From contig JBOHUX010000094.1 in NCBI GenBank assembly GCA_050734915.1, positions 1-9,059 on the forward strand: a DNA stretch of 9,059 nt, read 5' to 3'. Positions 1-5,948 of this stretch are shown piece by piece (position 1 is the stretch's first letter; the number at the start of each line of letters is the position of its first letter). The notes under the pieces are model-generated. The model was not told the DNA's origin. It saw only the letters and a program-made list of their open reading frames with translations, and did not search any database. The stretch is from JBOHUX01 sp050734915. GTDB taxonomy: Bacteria; Chloroflexota; Dormibacteria; Dormibacterales; Dormibacteraceae. Both the position numbers and the translations under genes were made by a program.

Positions 1-26
1 GTTCAGAACCACTAGAATCCAGCCTG

Positions 27-803
27 ATGCACAGGCGGGCTCTGATCGCCCTCGTGGCCGGCTGCGTGATGGCCGGCCTCGCGGCCGGGGGGATCCTGGC
101 CGTCGCCATCCCCCGTCTGCACGCGAGGCCGGCGGCGGCGACAGTCCAGCCGCGACTCCCGGGCTGGGCGACCAACCGGGTACCGCCCCCGATCCCGCTC
201 GTCGACGAGAGCGGTCGCGCCACTTCGCTGGCCGACTTCCGAGGCCGCGTCGTCGTCCTGGCTCCCTCGCTCACCCTCTGCGGGGAGGTCTGTCCGATGA
301 CCACCGGCGCGCTGATCCAGATCCAGCATGCCGTGGACGCGGCCGGCCTTGGGACCAAGGTGGCGGTGGCCGAGGTGACCGTCGACCCCTGGCGTGACTC
401 ACCGGCCCGGCTGCGCGCCTACGCGAAGCTGACCGGGGTCGATTTCCACCTCCTGACCGGCAGCGTGGACGACATCGCCCGCTTCTGGAAGTTCTTCCAG
501 ATCGGCTACCGGAAGGTGCCCCAGAAGACTCCTCCGGACCTCGACTGGTGGACCAATCGGCCGCTGACGTTCGACGTCGAGCACTCGGACGCCATCTTCC
601 TGATCGACGCCCGCGGCCACGAGCGCCGCTTCATGGTGGGCATGCCCGACCTGGGCGGACGGCTGTCGCCGAGCCTCAAGGCCCTGCTCAGCCCGTCGGG
701 GCTGCAGAACCTCAAGACCCCGACCGCGGGCTGGACGGTGGCGCAGGCGCTCCAGGACCTCGGCGCTCTCCTCGGCCGGCCCGTGCCTCCGGCCCCCGGC
801 TGA
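27..803 (+). CDS. sco1: SCO1/SenC/PrrC-family copper chaperone for cytochrome c oxidase
   Basis: Thioredoxin-fold protein of 258 residues, expected outside the membrane, that binds copper and/or reduces the CuA cysteines of oxidase subunit II during assembly. Residues about 5-28 form an uncleaved-looking N-terminal membrane anchor. The SCO copper site is visible: C85-x3-C89-P in LCGEVCPMT, and the distal ligand H186 in DVEHSDAIFLID. VDPWRDSP (119-126) matches the family VDPxxDTP segment. Length is slightly above the usual 200-230 residues. The ATG is chosen because a basic MHRR leader runs straight into the hydrophobic segment; no clear Shine-Dalgarno precedes it, and the frame stays open to the window edge, so an upstream start cannot be fully excluded. 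Its stop overlaps the inferred start of the next lipoprotein. It converges on the cox operon, whose CoxB is the likely client. Confidence 0.93.
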   Translation: MHRRALIALVAGCVMAGLAAGGILAVAIPRLHARPAAATVQPRLPGWATNRVPPPIPLVDESGRATSLADFRGRVVVLAPSLTLCGEVCPMTTGALIQIQHAVDAAGLGTKVAVAEVTVDPWRDSPARLRAYAKLTGVDFHLLTGSVDDIARFWKFFQIGYRKVPQKTPPDLDWWTNRPLTFDVEHSDAIFLIDARGHERRFMVGMPDLGGRLSPSLKALLSPSGLQNLKTPTAGWTVAQALQDLGALLGRPVPPAPG

Positions 804-1333
804 TCGTCTTCTCGACGAAGCGGGCCTGGCTCGCCGCCGCGCTGACGGCAGCCCTGACCGCCTGCGGCGGCGCCCCCGCCGCCCGGCCCCCGACCCAGGT
901 TCCCCGCCTGCCCTCACCGTCGCGATGGCTCTCCTACGACGAGCCGTCCCGGACCGCCGACCTCACCCTGGTCGCCGGCTATGACAGCGCCTTCGGAGGC
1001 TTCAACTTCGACGGCTACGCCAAGGGCCAGGCCGTCTTCTCGGTGCCCTCCGGCTGGCGGGTCACCGTCCACTGCACCGACCGCATGACCCGCTCGGCGT
1101 CCTGCGCCATCGCCCGCCTGGGAGACACATCGCCGGCCTTCCCGGGGGCATCCTCGCCGCGGCCGCTGAGTGGGCTGGCACCCGGCGCCTCGGTGACGTT
1201 CTCATTCGTCGCCGGCGAGGCCGGCGACTACCGCGTGCTGAGCCTGGTGCCCGGAGATCAGCCGGCCGGACTCTGGGACATCTTCGAGGTCACCCCCGGT
1301 GGCACGCCCGCGGCGAGGCTACGGAGCGGCTGA
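800..1333 (+). CDS. Sulfocyanin-like cupredoxin-fold lipoprotein lacking the copper ligands
   Basis: Predicted lipoprotein of about 177 residues. A signal peptide (basic STKR, then a hydrophobic run) ends in lipobox L-T-A-C22 followed by GG. The rest resembles sulfocyanin/SoxE: FNFDGYAKGQ (68-77), VPSGWRVTV (82-90), GLAPGASVTFSF (125-136) and GDYRVLSLVPG with GLWDIFEV near the end. In sulfocyanins the copper ligands lie in LPH, IxC, GH and GMW; the aligned residues here are A100, S148, D153 and L158, so a type-1 copper site looks lost. C92 and C102 could pair or bind metal another way. No in-frame ATG, GTG or TTG lies near the signal peptide; the start given is a CTG at 800-802 that overlaps the SCO stop, so it is uncertain. 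It probably shares a transcript with sco1. Role unknown; oxidase assembly or a structural part of the respiratory complex are possible. Confidence 0.72.
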   Translation: MIVFSTKRAWLAAALTAALTACGGAPAARPPTQVPRLPSPSRWLSYDEPSRTADLTLVAGYDSAFGGFNFDGYAKGQAVFSVPSGWRVTVHCTDRMTRSASCAIARLGDTSPAFPGASSPRPLSGLAPGASVTFSFVAGEAGDYRVLSLVPGDQPAGLWDIFEVTPGGTPAARLRSG

Positions 1334-1341
1334 ATTCAGCC
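1328..1341. repeat. Perfect 14-bp palindrome holding both convergent stop codons
   Basis: GGCTGAATTCAGCC is its own reverse complement. The + strand lipoprotein stops at TGA 1331-1333 and ctaB on the minus strand stops at TGA 1336-1338, so both stops lie in the palindrome with 2 bp between them. As RNA it could form a 5-bp stem with an AATT loop in either direction, but no U-tract follows, so a bidirectional intrinsic terminator is only a weak possibility. Confidence 0.5.
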
Positions 1342-2241
1342 CGCGATGCCGCCGGCCGCCACGGCTACGAAGAGCAGGCCCAGGTAGAGGATCGAGAAGT
1401 GGAAGAGGAGAGCCGCCCACCGCCGCCCCCGCTCCCGGAGCGCCGCCCCGGCGAGGCCGACCAGGATCAGCCCCAGCACCAGGCTGCTGGCCAGGTAGAC
1501 GGGGCCCAGCCAGATCGCGGGGACGATGCTCACGGCCAGGAGGACAATGGAGTAGACGAGAATCGACCGCCTCGCCCTCGCCTCCCCGCCCTCCAGAGAG
1601 GGCAGCATGGGCACCCGGACCCCGGCGTACTGGCGTCTCAGCAGGAGCGCGAGGGCCCAGAAGTGAGGCGGCGTCCAGAAGAAGATGACGGCGAAGAGGA
1701 CGACCGCCTCCAGCGACAGCGAATGGGTCACGATCGCCCAACCGACCAGCGGCGGGAACGCGCCCGCGGCCCCCCCGATGACGATGTTCTGGCTCGTCGA
1801 CCGCTTGAGCCACATGGTGTAGACGAGCACGTAGAAGACGCCGCCAGAGAGCGCCAGCAGCCCGGCCAGGAGGTTGGCGCCGAAGGTGAGGACCAAGAAG
1901 CCGGCCGCGCTCAGCGCGAGCCCGAAGGCGAGTCCGTTCCCGGCCGCGATCCGGCCGGCCGGGATCGGCCGCTCACAGGTGCGGTCCATGTGGGCGTCGA
2001 TGTCGCGGTCGAACCAGCAGTTGATCGCCGCCGCGCCTCCCGCCGACAGCCCGCCCCCCGCCAGGGCGACGAGCCCGAGAGCGAGGCCGGACCGGCCATG
2101 GGAGGCGGCCAGGAAGGTGCCCATCTCGGTGACCAGGAGCAGGAGCATGATCCTCGGCTTGGTCAGGCTCACGTAGTCGCCGAGAAGCCGCCAGGCGGCC
2201 GACCGCGGCCGGGCGGCCAGCGCCAGCCCCGAGCTCTCCAC
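1336..2241 (-). CDS. ctaB: Protoheme IX farnesyltransferase (heme O synthase)
   Basis: UbiA-family polytopic membrane enzyme that adds a farnesyl group to heme B to give heme O, the precursor of heme A. Using the GTG at 2241 it has 301 residues, normal for the family. Motifs seen: SLTKPRIM before the first helix; the Mg-prenyl-diphosphate motif NCWFDRDIDAHMDRT with N74, D78 and D82, followed by RPIPAGR; YTMWLKRSTSQNIVIGGAAG; and TPPHFWALALLLRRQYAG, ending in VPMLP. About eight to nine hydrophobic segments follow. The frame is open up to a GTG at 2322, but that longer form overlaps the 43-residue membrane protein at 2262-2393 and has much weaker third-position G/C there, so the GTG at 2241 (or TTG at 2247) is preferred; the ribosome site is weak. 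Last gene of the cox block; no heme A synthase is in the window. Confidence 0.93.
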   Translation of the reverse strand: MESSGLALAARPRSAAWRLLGDYVSLTKPRIMLLLLVTEMGTFLAASHGRSGLALGLVALAGGGLSAGGAAAINCWFDRDIDAHMDRTCERPIPAGRIAAGNGLAFGLALSAAGFLVLTFGANLLAGLLALSGGVFYVLVYTMWLKRSTSQNIVIGGAAGAFPPLVGWAIVTHSLSLEAVVLFAVIFFWTPPHFWALALLLRRQYAGVRVPMLPSLEGGEARARRSILVYSIVLLAVSIVPAIWLGPVYLASSLVLGLILVGLAGAALRERGRRWAALLFHFSILYLGLLFVAVAAGGIAG

Positions 2242-2261
2242 GCTCAACTCAGACGTGGCCG

Positions 2262-2393
2262 CTACAGCCGGCGCCGGAAGAGGACGGTCCAGGCCCACCA
2301 GCCGCCCACCAGCGCCAGGCACGCGAGCGGGATCACCAGCGACAGGACGGACGCCGTCTGGAAGGTCGGCGGGGGGGCCGCAAGGTAGCTCAT
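2262..2393 (-). CDS. 43-residue single-helix membrane protein between ctaG and ctaB
   Basis: ATG at 2391-2393, TAG at 2262-2264, 43 residues, too short for usual length cut-offs. The protein has a short proline-rich N-terminus (MSYLAAPPPTFQ), one hydrophobic helix of about 22 residues (about 15-38: VLSLVIPLACLALVGG, then WWAWTVLF) and a basic end RRRL, which predicts the C-terminus in the cytoplasm. Coding support: nearly every codon ends in G or C, whereas the overlapping upstream extension of the ctaB frame does not; GGAG lies about 10 nt before the ATG; it fits between ctaG (45-bp gap) and the inferred ctaB start (20-bp gap). I do not recognise a family. Small one-helix subunits occur in many heme-copper oxidases, so a small structural subunit or assembly factor is a reasonable inference from position. 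Confidence 0.72.
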   Translation of the reverse strand: MSYLAAPPPTFQTASVLSLVIPLACLALVGGWWAWTVLFRRRL

Positions 2394-2411
2394 CGTCACT
2401 TCACTCCAATC

Positions 2412-2426
2412 ACGGGTGTCGCCCGT
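2412..2426. other. Short hairpin in the ctaG to small-protein gap
   Basis: ACGGG and CCCGT form a perfect 5-bp stem around a 5-base loop in the 45-bp non-coding gap between the ctaG stop (2439) and the small membrane protein start (2393). There is no U-tract, so it does not look like a terminator. It could be an mRNA processing or stability element, or chance in GC-rich DNA. Confidence 0.25.
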
Positions 2427-2438
2427 CCGGCGCGGGCG

Positions 2439-3341
2439 CTATGCGGGGCCATCGTCGGAGACGACGGCCACGCGCCGGCGCCGCCGACCATGCTGGGCGG
2501 TTCCGTCCATGCTCGTCTCGACCCACTTGTAGATGAGGCAGAACCCCATTATCGCGAAGGGGATGCTGCCGATCATCCACATGATGGCGCCCCCCATCTG
2601 CTGGTCCGCCATCACGCCGAGCCCGCTCGGCGAGGATTCCCGGATGGCGTAGGCGGGGTAGAGCGGCGTGCCGCTGAACACCATCACCAGGGCCAAAAGC
2701 CAACTGGGGAACATCGAGGCCGCCATGTAGAAGAAGCGGTGCGCGTAGTCGAGCCGGGCGTGGAAGGGCGAGGAGTCGATGAGCTGGGCCCAGAAGATGA
2801 CCGCGAAGAGCAGGAAGGAGGTGTGCTCCAGTGAGTGCAAGGCCTGGTTCTGGAGTGCGCGGTCATACAGGAACGGCACGTGCCACCCGATCAGGATGGC
2901 ATTGAACAGAACCCAGGCCGCGGGCGGGGAGACCACGAACCTCCCGGCCGCCCGGAGCGGGGCCGCCCTCGCGCTCTGGACCACCGCCCGGGCCACCGGG
3001 CGCCGGAAGGCGAGCGGGAAGCCCGACCAGAGCCGCATCCAGGGAGCGGCGATGACGAAGAACGGCGCCGCCACCACCAGCAGCAGCATGTGCTGGATCA
3101 TGTGCGCCCAGAACATCGAATCGGCCCAGCCGTCCATCGGCGGCTGGAGGGCGACCACGATGGAGACCAGCCCGGCGTAGAAGGCCGCCGTCCGCCAGCG
3201 CCGGACGGGCGAGTGAACCCGCCGGGTGCCGGAGCGGGAGATCAGGACCAGTCGCTGGCGGCCGCCGAGCTCGTAGAGCACCGCGGCGACCAGCACCCCG
3301 ACCAGGGGCAGGTTGTCGTACCAGTCCGGGGCGATGATCAC
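2439..3341 (-). CDS. ctaG: Cytochrome c oxidase assembly factor CtaG (caa3 type)
   Basis: Polytopic membrane protein of 300 residues, of the caa3_CtaG family, implicated in forming the CuB centre of subunit I. It has about seven hydrophobic segments. Family motifs: the WADSMFWAHMIQHMLLL region with H80 and H84; IGWHVPFLYDRAL with H154; LHSLEHTSFLLFAVIFW with H169 and H173; GTPLYPAY; and ADQQMGGAIMW (245-255), a strong signature for this family. The C-terminus is a basic tail (GRRRRRV). The reading frame runs upstream across coxC, but those residues are Arg/Ser-rich shadow; the GTG at 3341, 13 bp after the coxC stop, gives a proper N-terminus. No convincing Shine-Dalgarno is present, so translation is probably coupled to coxC. 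Distinct from the Cox11 type of CtaG found in proteobacteria. Confidence 0.93.
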   Translation of the reverse strand: MIIAPDWYDNLPLVGVLVAAVLYELGGRQRLVLISRSGTRRVHSPVRRWRTAAFYAGLVSIVVALQPPMDGWADSMFWAHMIQHMLLLVVAAPFFVIAAPWMRLWSGFPLAFRRPVARAVVQSARAAPLRAAGRFVVSPPAAWVLFNAILIGWHVPFLYDRALQNQALHSLEHTSFLLFAVIFWAQLIDSSPFHARLDYAHRFFYMAASMFPSWLLALVMVFSGTPLYPAYAIRESSPSGLGVMADQQMGGAIMWMIGSIPFAIMGFCLIYKWVETSMDGTAQHGRRRRRVAVVSDDGPA

Positions 3342-3354
3342 TGGCGGCCGGCCG

Positions 3355-3963
3355 CTAGGCCACGATGTAGAGGAGGATGAAGGTGAGCACCTCGACCATG
3401 GCCAGGAAGTACCAGTAGACGCTGAAGGCCTCGACCTCGCCGGCCGCGATCTCACCCGCCGCCACCGCCGGGCTGCGAAGGGACTTGGCCAGGATCGTCT
3501 CCAGGTAGAAGACGCCGCCGAACAGGGTGGCCGCGTAGAAGCCCGTCCAGCCGAAGAAGACGCTCGCGTAGGTGCCACCGGTGGGCCGGAACCCGGCCTT
3601 GAAGAACTGATCGCAGATGAGCGCCAGCCCGGCCGCGCCGAGGAGGAGCGACACCCCGGCCGCGAGGTGCCAGGCGCCGTGGGGGCCGCTGGTGCGGCGC
3701 ACGCGCACGCCCGCCCAGAGCACCCCCGCGCTGATCACGATGCAGGCCAGGATGGCGATGCCGAAACCCAGCGGTGGATTGGTGCCCTTGGGGCGCCACT
3801 GGCCCTCGATGTTCAGCTCGCGCAGGTAGTAGAAGGAGAAGACGAAGGCGATGAACAGAAACGCCATCCCCGCCGACCAGAGGCGCGCGCCCGCCCACAG
3901 GTTCCGGGCCACGATCTCCCGCTCGGTGGGGACGATGTACTCGCTCCGGGTCAGATCACGCAT
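3355..3963 (-). CDS. coxC: Cytochrome c oxidase subunit III
   Basis: Membrane subunit of 202 residues with five hydrophobic helices (about 30-47, 66-86, 96-118, 131-158 and 181-202), the short CtaE/CyoC-like form without the first two helices of the mitochondrial type. Subunit III stabilises the catalytic core and supports sustained proton uptake. Family-like features are the cytoplasmic N-terminus, GTYASVFFGWTGFYAATL (130-147), LFGGVFYLETIL in helix 4 and a final YWYFLAMVEVLTFILLY helix. The usual YWHFVDxVW in that last helix is changed here (H and D replaced by Y185 and A188), so it is a divergent member. ATG at 3963 lies 3 bp after the coxA stop; AGGAG inside the last coxA codons, 8 nt before the ATG, is its ribosome site, so the two are coupled. 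Confidence 0.92.
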   Translation of the reverse strand: MRDLTRSEYIVPTEREIVARNLWAGARLWSAGMAFLFIAFVFSFYYLRELNIEGQWRPKGTNPPLGFGIAILACIVISAGVLWAGVRVRRTSGPHGAWHLAAGVSLLLGAAGLALICDQFFKAGFRPTGGTYASVFFGWTGFYAATLFGGVFYLETILAKSLRSPAVAAGEIAAGEVEAFSVYWYFLAMVEVLTFILLYIVA

Positions 3964-3966
3964 CGG

Positions 3967-5910
3967 CTAGTCTCCTGACGCCAGGGCGGCGCCGAGCGGG
4001 GTGAGGTTGGCGACCGCGGGCGCGTCCGGTACGCCGTACTCGTAGGGGCCGGACTGGATGAAGGGGATCTGGTCGAAGTTGTCGAGCGGGACCGGGCTCG
4101 TGAGCTGCCACTCCAGGGAGAGAGAGTGCCAGGGGTTCTCGCCGGCGACCTGGCGGGCGAACACGAACGAGTAGACGAGGTTGGCTGCGAAGACGACCAT
4201 CGACATCCCGATCACCCAGGCCGAGGCGGTGATGAAGTCGTTGAGACCCTGGAGGGTGGGATCGTAGGCCGACACCCGTCGCGGCTGGCCCAGGAAGCCG
4301 ACGACCAGGAAGCCGAAGAAGGTGAAGTTGAAGGCGATGAAGAACATCCAGAACTGGATCTTGCCGAGGGTCTCGTTGAGGAAGTACCCGGTCAGCTTGG
4401 GGAACCAGTAGTAGATGCCGGCGAAGAAGGCGAAGACGAGGCCGCCCATGATCGTGTAGTGGAAGTGGCCGGTGACGAAGAAGGAGCCGTGGGTCGTCAC
4501 GTCGCTGGGGGCGTCGGAGTTGTAGACGCCCGAGACGCCGCCGATGAAGAAGTTGAAGAAGAGCGCGAGGGCGAAGAGCATGGGGACCGTGTAGCGGATC
4601 TTGGCCCGCCAGAGGGTGCCGACGGCGTTCAGGAAGATGAACCCGGTCGGGATCGAGATCATCTCCGTCGTGAGCATGTAGAAGGGGCGCAGGTTGGCGT
4701 TGATGCCGCTCACGAAGAGGTGGTGCTGCCAGACGAAGAAGCTCAGCAGCGAGACCCCGAGCATGCCCGCCACCGCCAGCGGATAGCCCCAGAGAGGCTT
4801 GCGCGCGAAGACGACGATGATCTCCAGCACGAGGCCGAAGCCGGGCAGCGCCAGGATGTAGACCTCCGGGTGACCGAAGACCCAGAAGAGGTTCTCGTAG
4901 AGATAGGGGGTGCCCCCCCCCGAGGTCTGGAAGAAGGTCGTACCGACGGTGCGGTCGAGCAGCACCAGCGCCATGCTCACGATCAGGACCGGCGCCGCCA
5001 GCAGCATCAGGAAGCTGGTCGCGAAGACCGCCCAGACGAAGATCGGGAGCCGGCCCCAGGTCATCCCCGGAGCGCGCATGGTGATCACGGTCGCCAGCAT
5101 GTTGAGGCCGACGATGGCCATCGACAGCCCGATCAGTGCGAAGGAGAGCAGATAGCTGTCCATGCCCATCTTGGCCTGGTCGGAGAGGTTCCCGTAGCCG
5201 GTCCAGCCGGAGGGGAAGCCGCCCGCTCCGATCGCCCCCAGAAGGATGATCTCGGCGGCCGGCACCAGCCAGAAGCTGAGCGACTCCAGGCGCGGGAATG
5301 CCATCCGCTTGGCGCCGATGAGGATGGGTACGAAGTAGTTGCCGAAGGGGCCCACGATCAGGGCCGACATCATCATCATCATCATCGTGCCGTGCAGGCC
5401 GACCAGCGTGATGTAGGTCTGCGCCGTCCAGAAGTGCTCGACCGGGAAGAGCAGCTCGGTCCGGATGAACATCGCGTTGAGGCCGGCCACGAAGAAGAAG
5501 AAGAGGACGCCGACCAGGTACTGGATCCCCACCACCTTGTGGTCGGTGCACATGCGGAAGTACCGCTCGACGCCGGCGGTGTCGTGCTCGTACTCCTCGC
5601 CCCTCCCCGCCTGGTCCGGGCTGATGGCCGCGAAATGATGCGCGGGCCGGCCCAGCATGCGCTGGATCGGGTAGTTGAGGAAGCCGAGGCCGATCAGGAA
5701 CCCGGCCACGCCGATCAGGCAGCCGAGGACGAAGCCGACGTCGTTCTGGTCGGTGACGACCTGGTACTTGAGGCCGCCGGCGATGTAACCGCCGATCACG
5801 TAGTTGCCCAGGAGGTAGCCGCCGATGCCGAGGATGACGGCGATCAGAAGGTCGATGCCCGGAAGGCGCCGCCAGCTGCGCTGACGAATGTCCACGCCCG
5901 CTACGCTCAC
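3967..5910 (-). CDS. coxA: Cytochrome c oxidase subunit I, A-type, with two extra N-terminal helices
   Basis: Catalytic subunit of 647 residues that reduces oxygen at a heme a3-CuB centre. All metal ligands are seen: low-spin heme H173 (LHGT) and H484 (GHFHYT), heme a3 H482, and CuB H347, H396 and H397. Y351 of FGHPEVY is placed for the His-Tyr crosslink and E349 gives the A1-type GHPEV signature. Residues about 1-115 are an extension with two helices (19-47 and 58-78) before the usual DHKVVGIQY start. Oddities: GAKRMAFPRLES replaces GAPDMAFPRxNN (R202, E209), and PTGFIF replaces PTGIKxF (I425), so the canonical D-entry Asp, its Asn and the K-channel Lys are absent; six consecutive Met follow H173. 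The GTG at 5910 is chosen over the frame's far upstream starts because of AGGAG 7 nt before it and because upstream lies coxB. Confidence 0.96.
   Translation of the reverse strand: MSVAGVDIRQRSWRRLPGIDLLIAVILGIGGYLLGNYVIGGYIAGGLKYQVVTDQNDVGFVLGCLIGVAGFLIGLGFLNYPIQRMLGRPAHHFAAISPDQAGRGEEYEHDTAGVERYFRMCTDHKVVGIQYLVGVLFFFFVAGLNAMFIRTELLFPVEHFWTAQTYITLVGLHGTMMMMMMSALIVGPFGNYFVPILIGAKRMAFPRLESLSFWLVPAAEIILLGAIGAGGFPSGWTGYGNLSDQAKMGMDSYLLSFALIGLSMAIVGLNMLATVITMRAPGMTWGRLPIFVWAVFATSFLMLLAAPVLIVSMALVLLDRTVGTTFFQTSGGGTPYLYENLFWVFGHPEVYILALPGFGLVLEIIVVFARKPLWGYPLAVAGMLGVSLLSFFVWQHHLFVSGINANLRPFYMLTTEMISIPTGFIFLNAVGTLWRAKIRYTVPMLFALALFFNFFIGGVSGVYNSDAPSDVTTHGSFFVTGHFHYTIMGGLVFAFFAGIYYWFPKLTGYFLNETLGKIQFWMFFIAFNFTFFGFLVVGFLGQPRRVSAYDPTLQGLNDFITASAWVIGMSMVVFAANLVYSFVFARQVAGENPWHSLSLEWQLTSPVPLDNFDQIPFIQSGPYEYGVPDAPAVANLTPLGAALASGD
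4913..4921. repeat. Nine-base C/G homopolymer inside coxA
   Basis: A run of nine C on the + strand (nine G in the coxA sense) encodes part of TSGGGTP, residues G331-G333, in the loop just before the WVFGHPEVY helix. Translation stays in frame across it. Such runs can slip in replication or be miscounted in sequencing. Confidence 0.8.
5368..5385 (-). repeat. (ATG)6 trinucleotide repeat encoding six methionines in coxA
   Basis: Six perfect ATG units encode M176-M181, beginning three residues after the low-spin heme ligand H173. Related oxidases commonly have two methionines in this helix. Length changes would remain in frame but would shift the helix register. Confidence 0.9.
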
Positions 5911-5940
5911 CTCAGTTCTCCTCCGTTCCGATGGGAACAG
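5911..5940 (-). promoter_or_regulatory. coxA ribosome-binding site with adjoining stem-loop
   Basis: In the coxB-coxA gap, AGGAG at 5918-5922 lies 7 nt before the coxA GTG at 5910 and decides that start. Directly upstream, 5923-5940 can fold in the mRNA into a 7-bp stem (one G-U pair) with a CATC tetraloop: CTGTTCC pairing with GGAACGG. The stem's last two G touch the Shine-Dalgarno region. It could protect the downstream message or tune coxA translation relative to coxB. Confidence 0.6.
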
Positions 5941-5948
5941 TTGGGCAT

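Noticed and set aside
2242..2322. Longer ctaB start at GTG 2322
   Set aside because: It overlaps the 43-residue protein, lacks coding bias there and adds residues not needed by the family; kept only as an alternative.
3342..3578. 79-codon upstream extension of ctaG
   Set aside because: Arg/Ser-rich read of the coxC 3' end in another frame.
3956..5551. 531-residue minus-strand frame overlapping coxA
   Set aside because: Low-complexity Arg/Leu/Pro shadow of coxA in another frame, with no motif; coxA itself is intact so it is not evidence of a frameshift.
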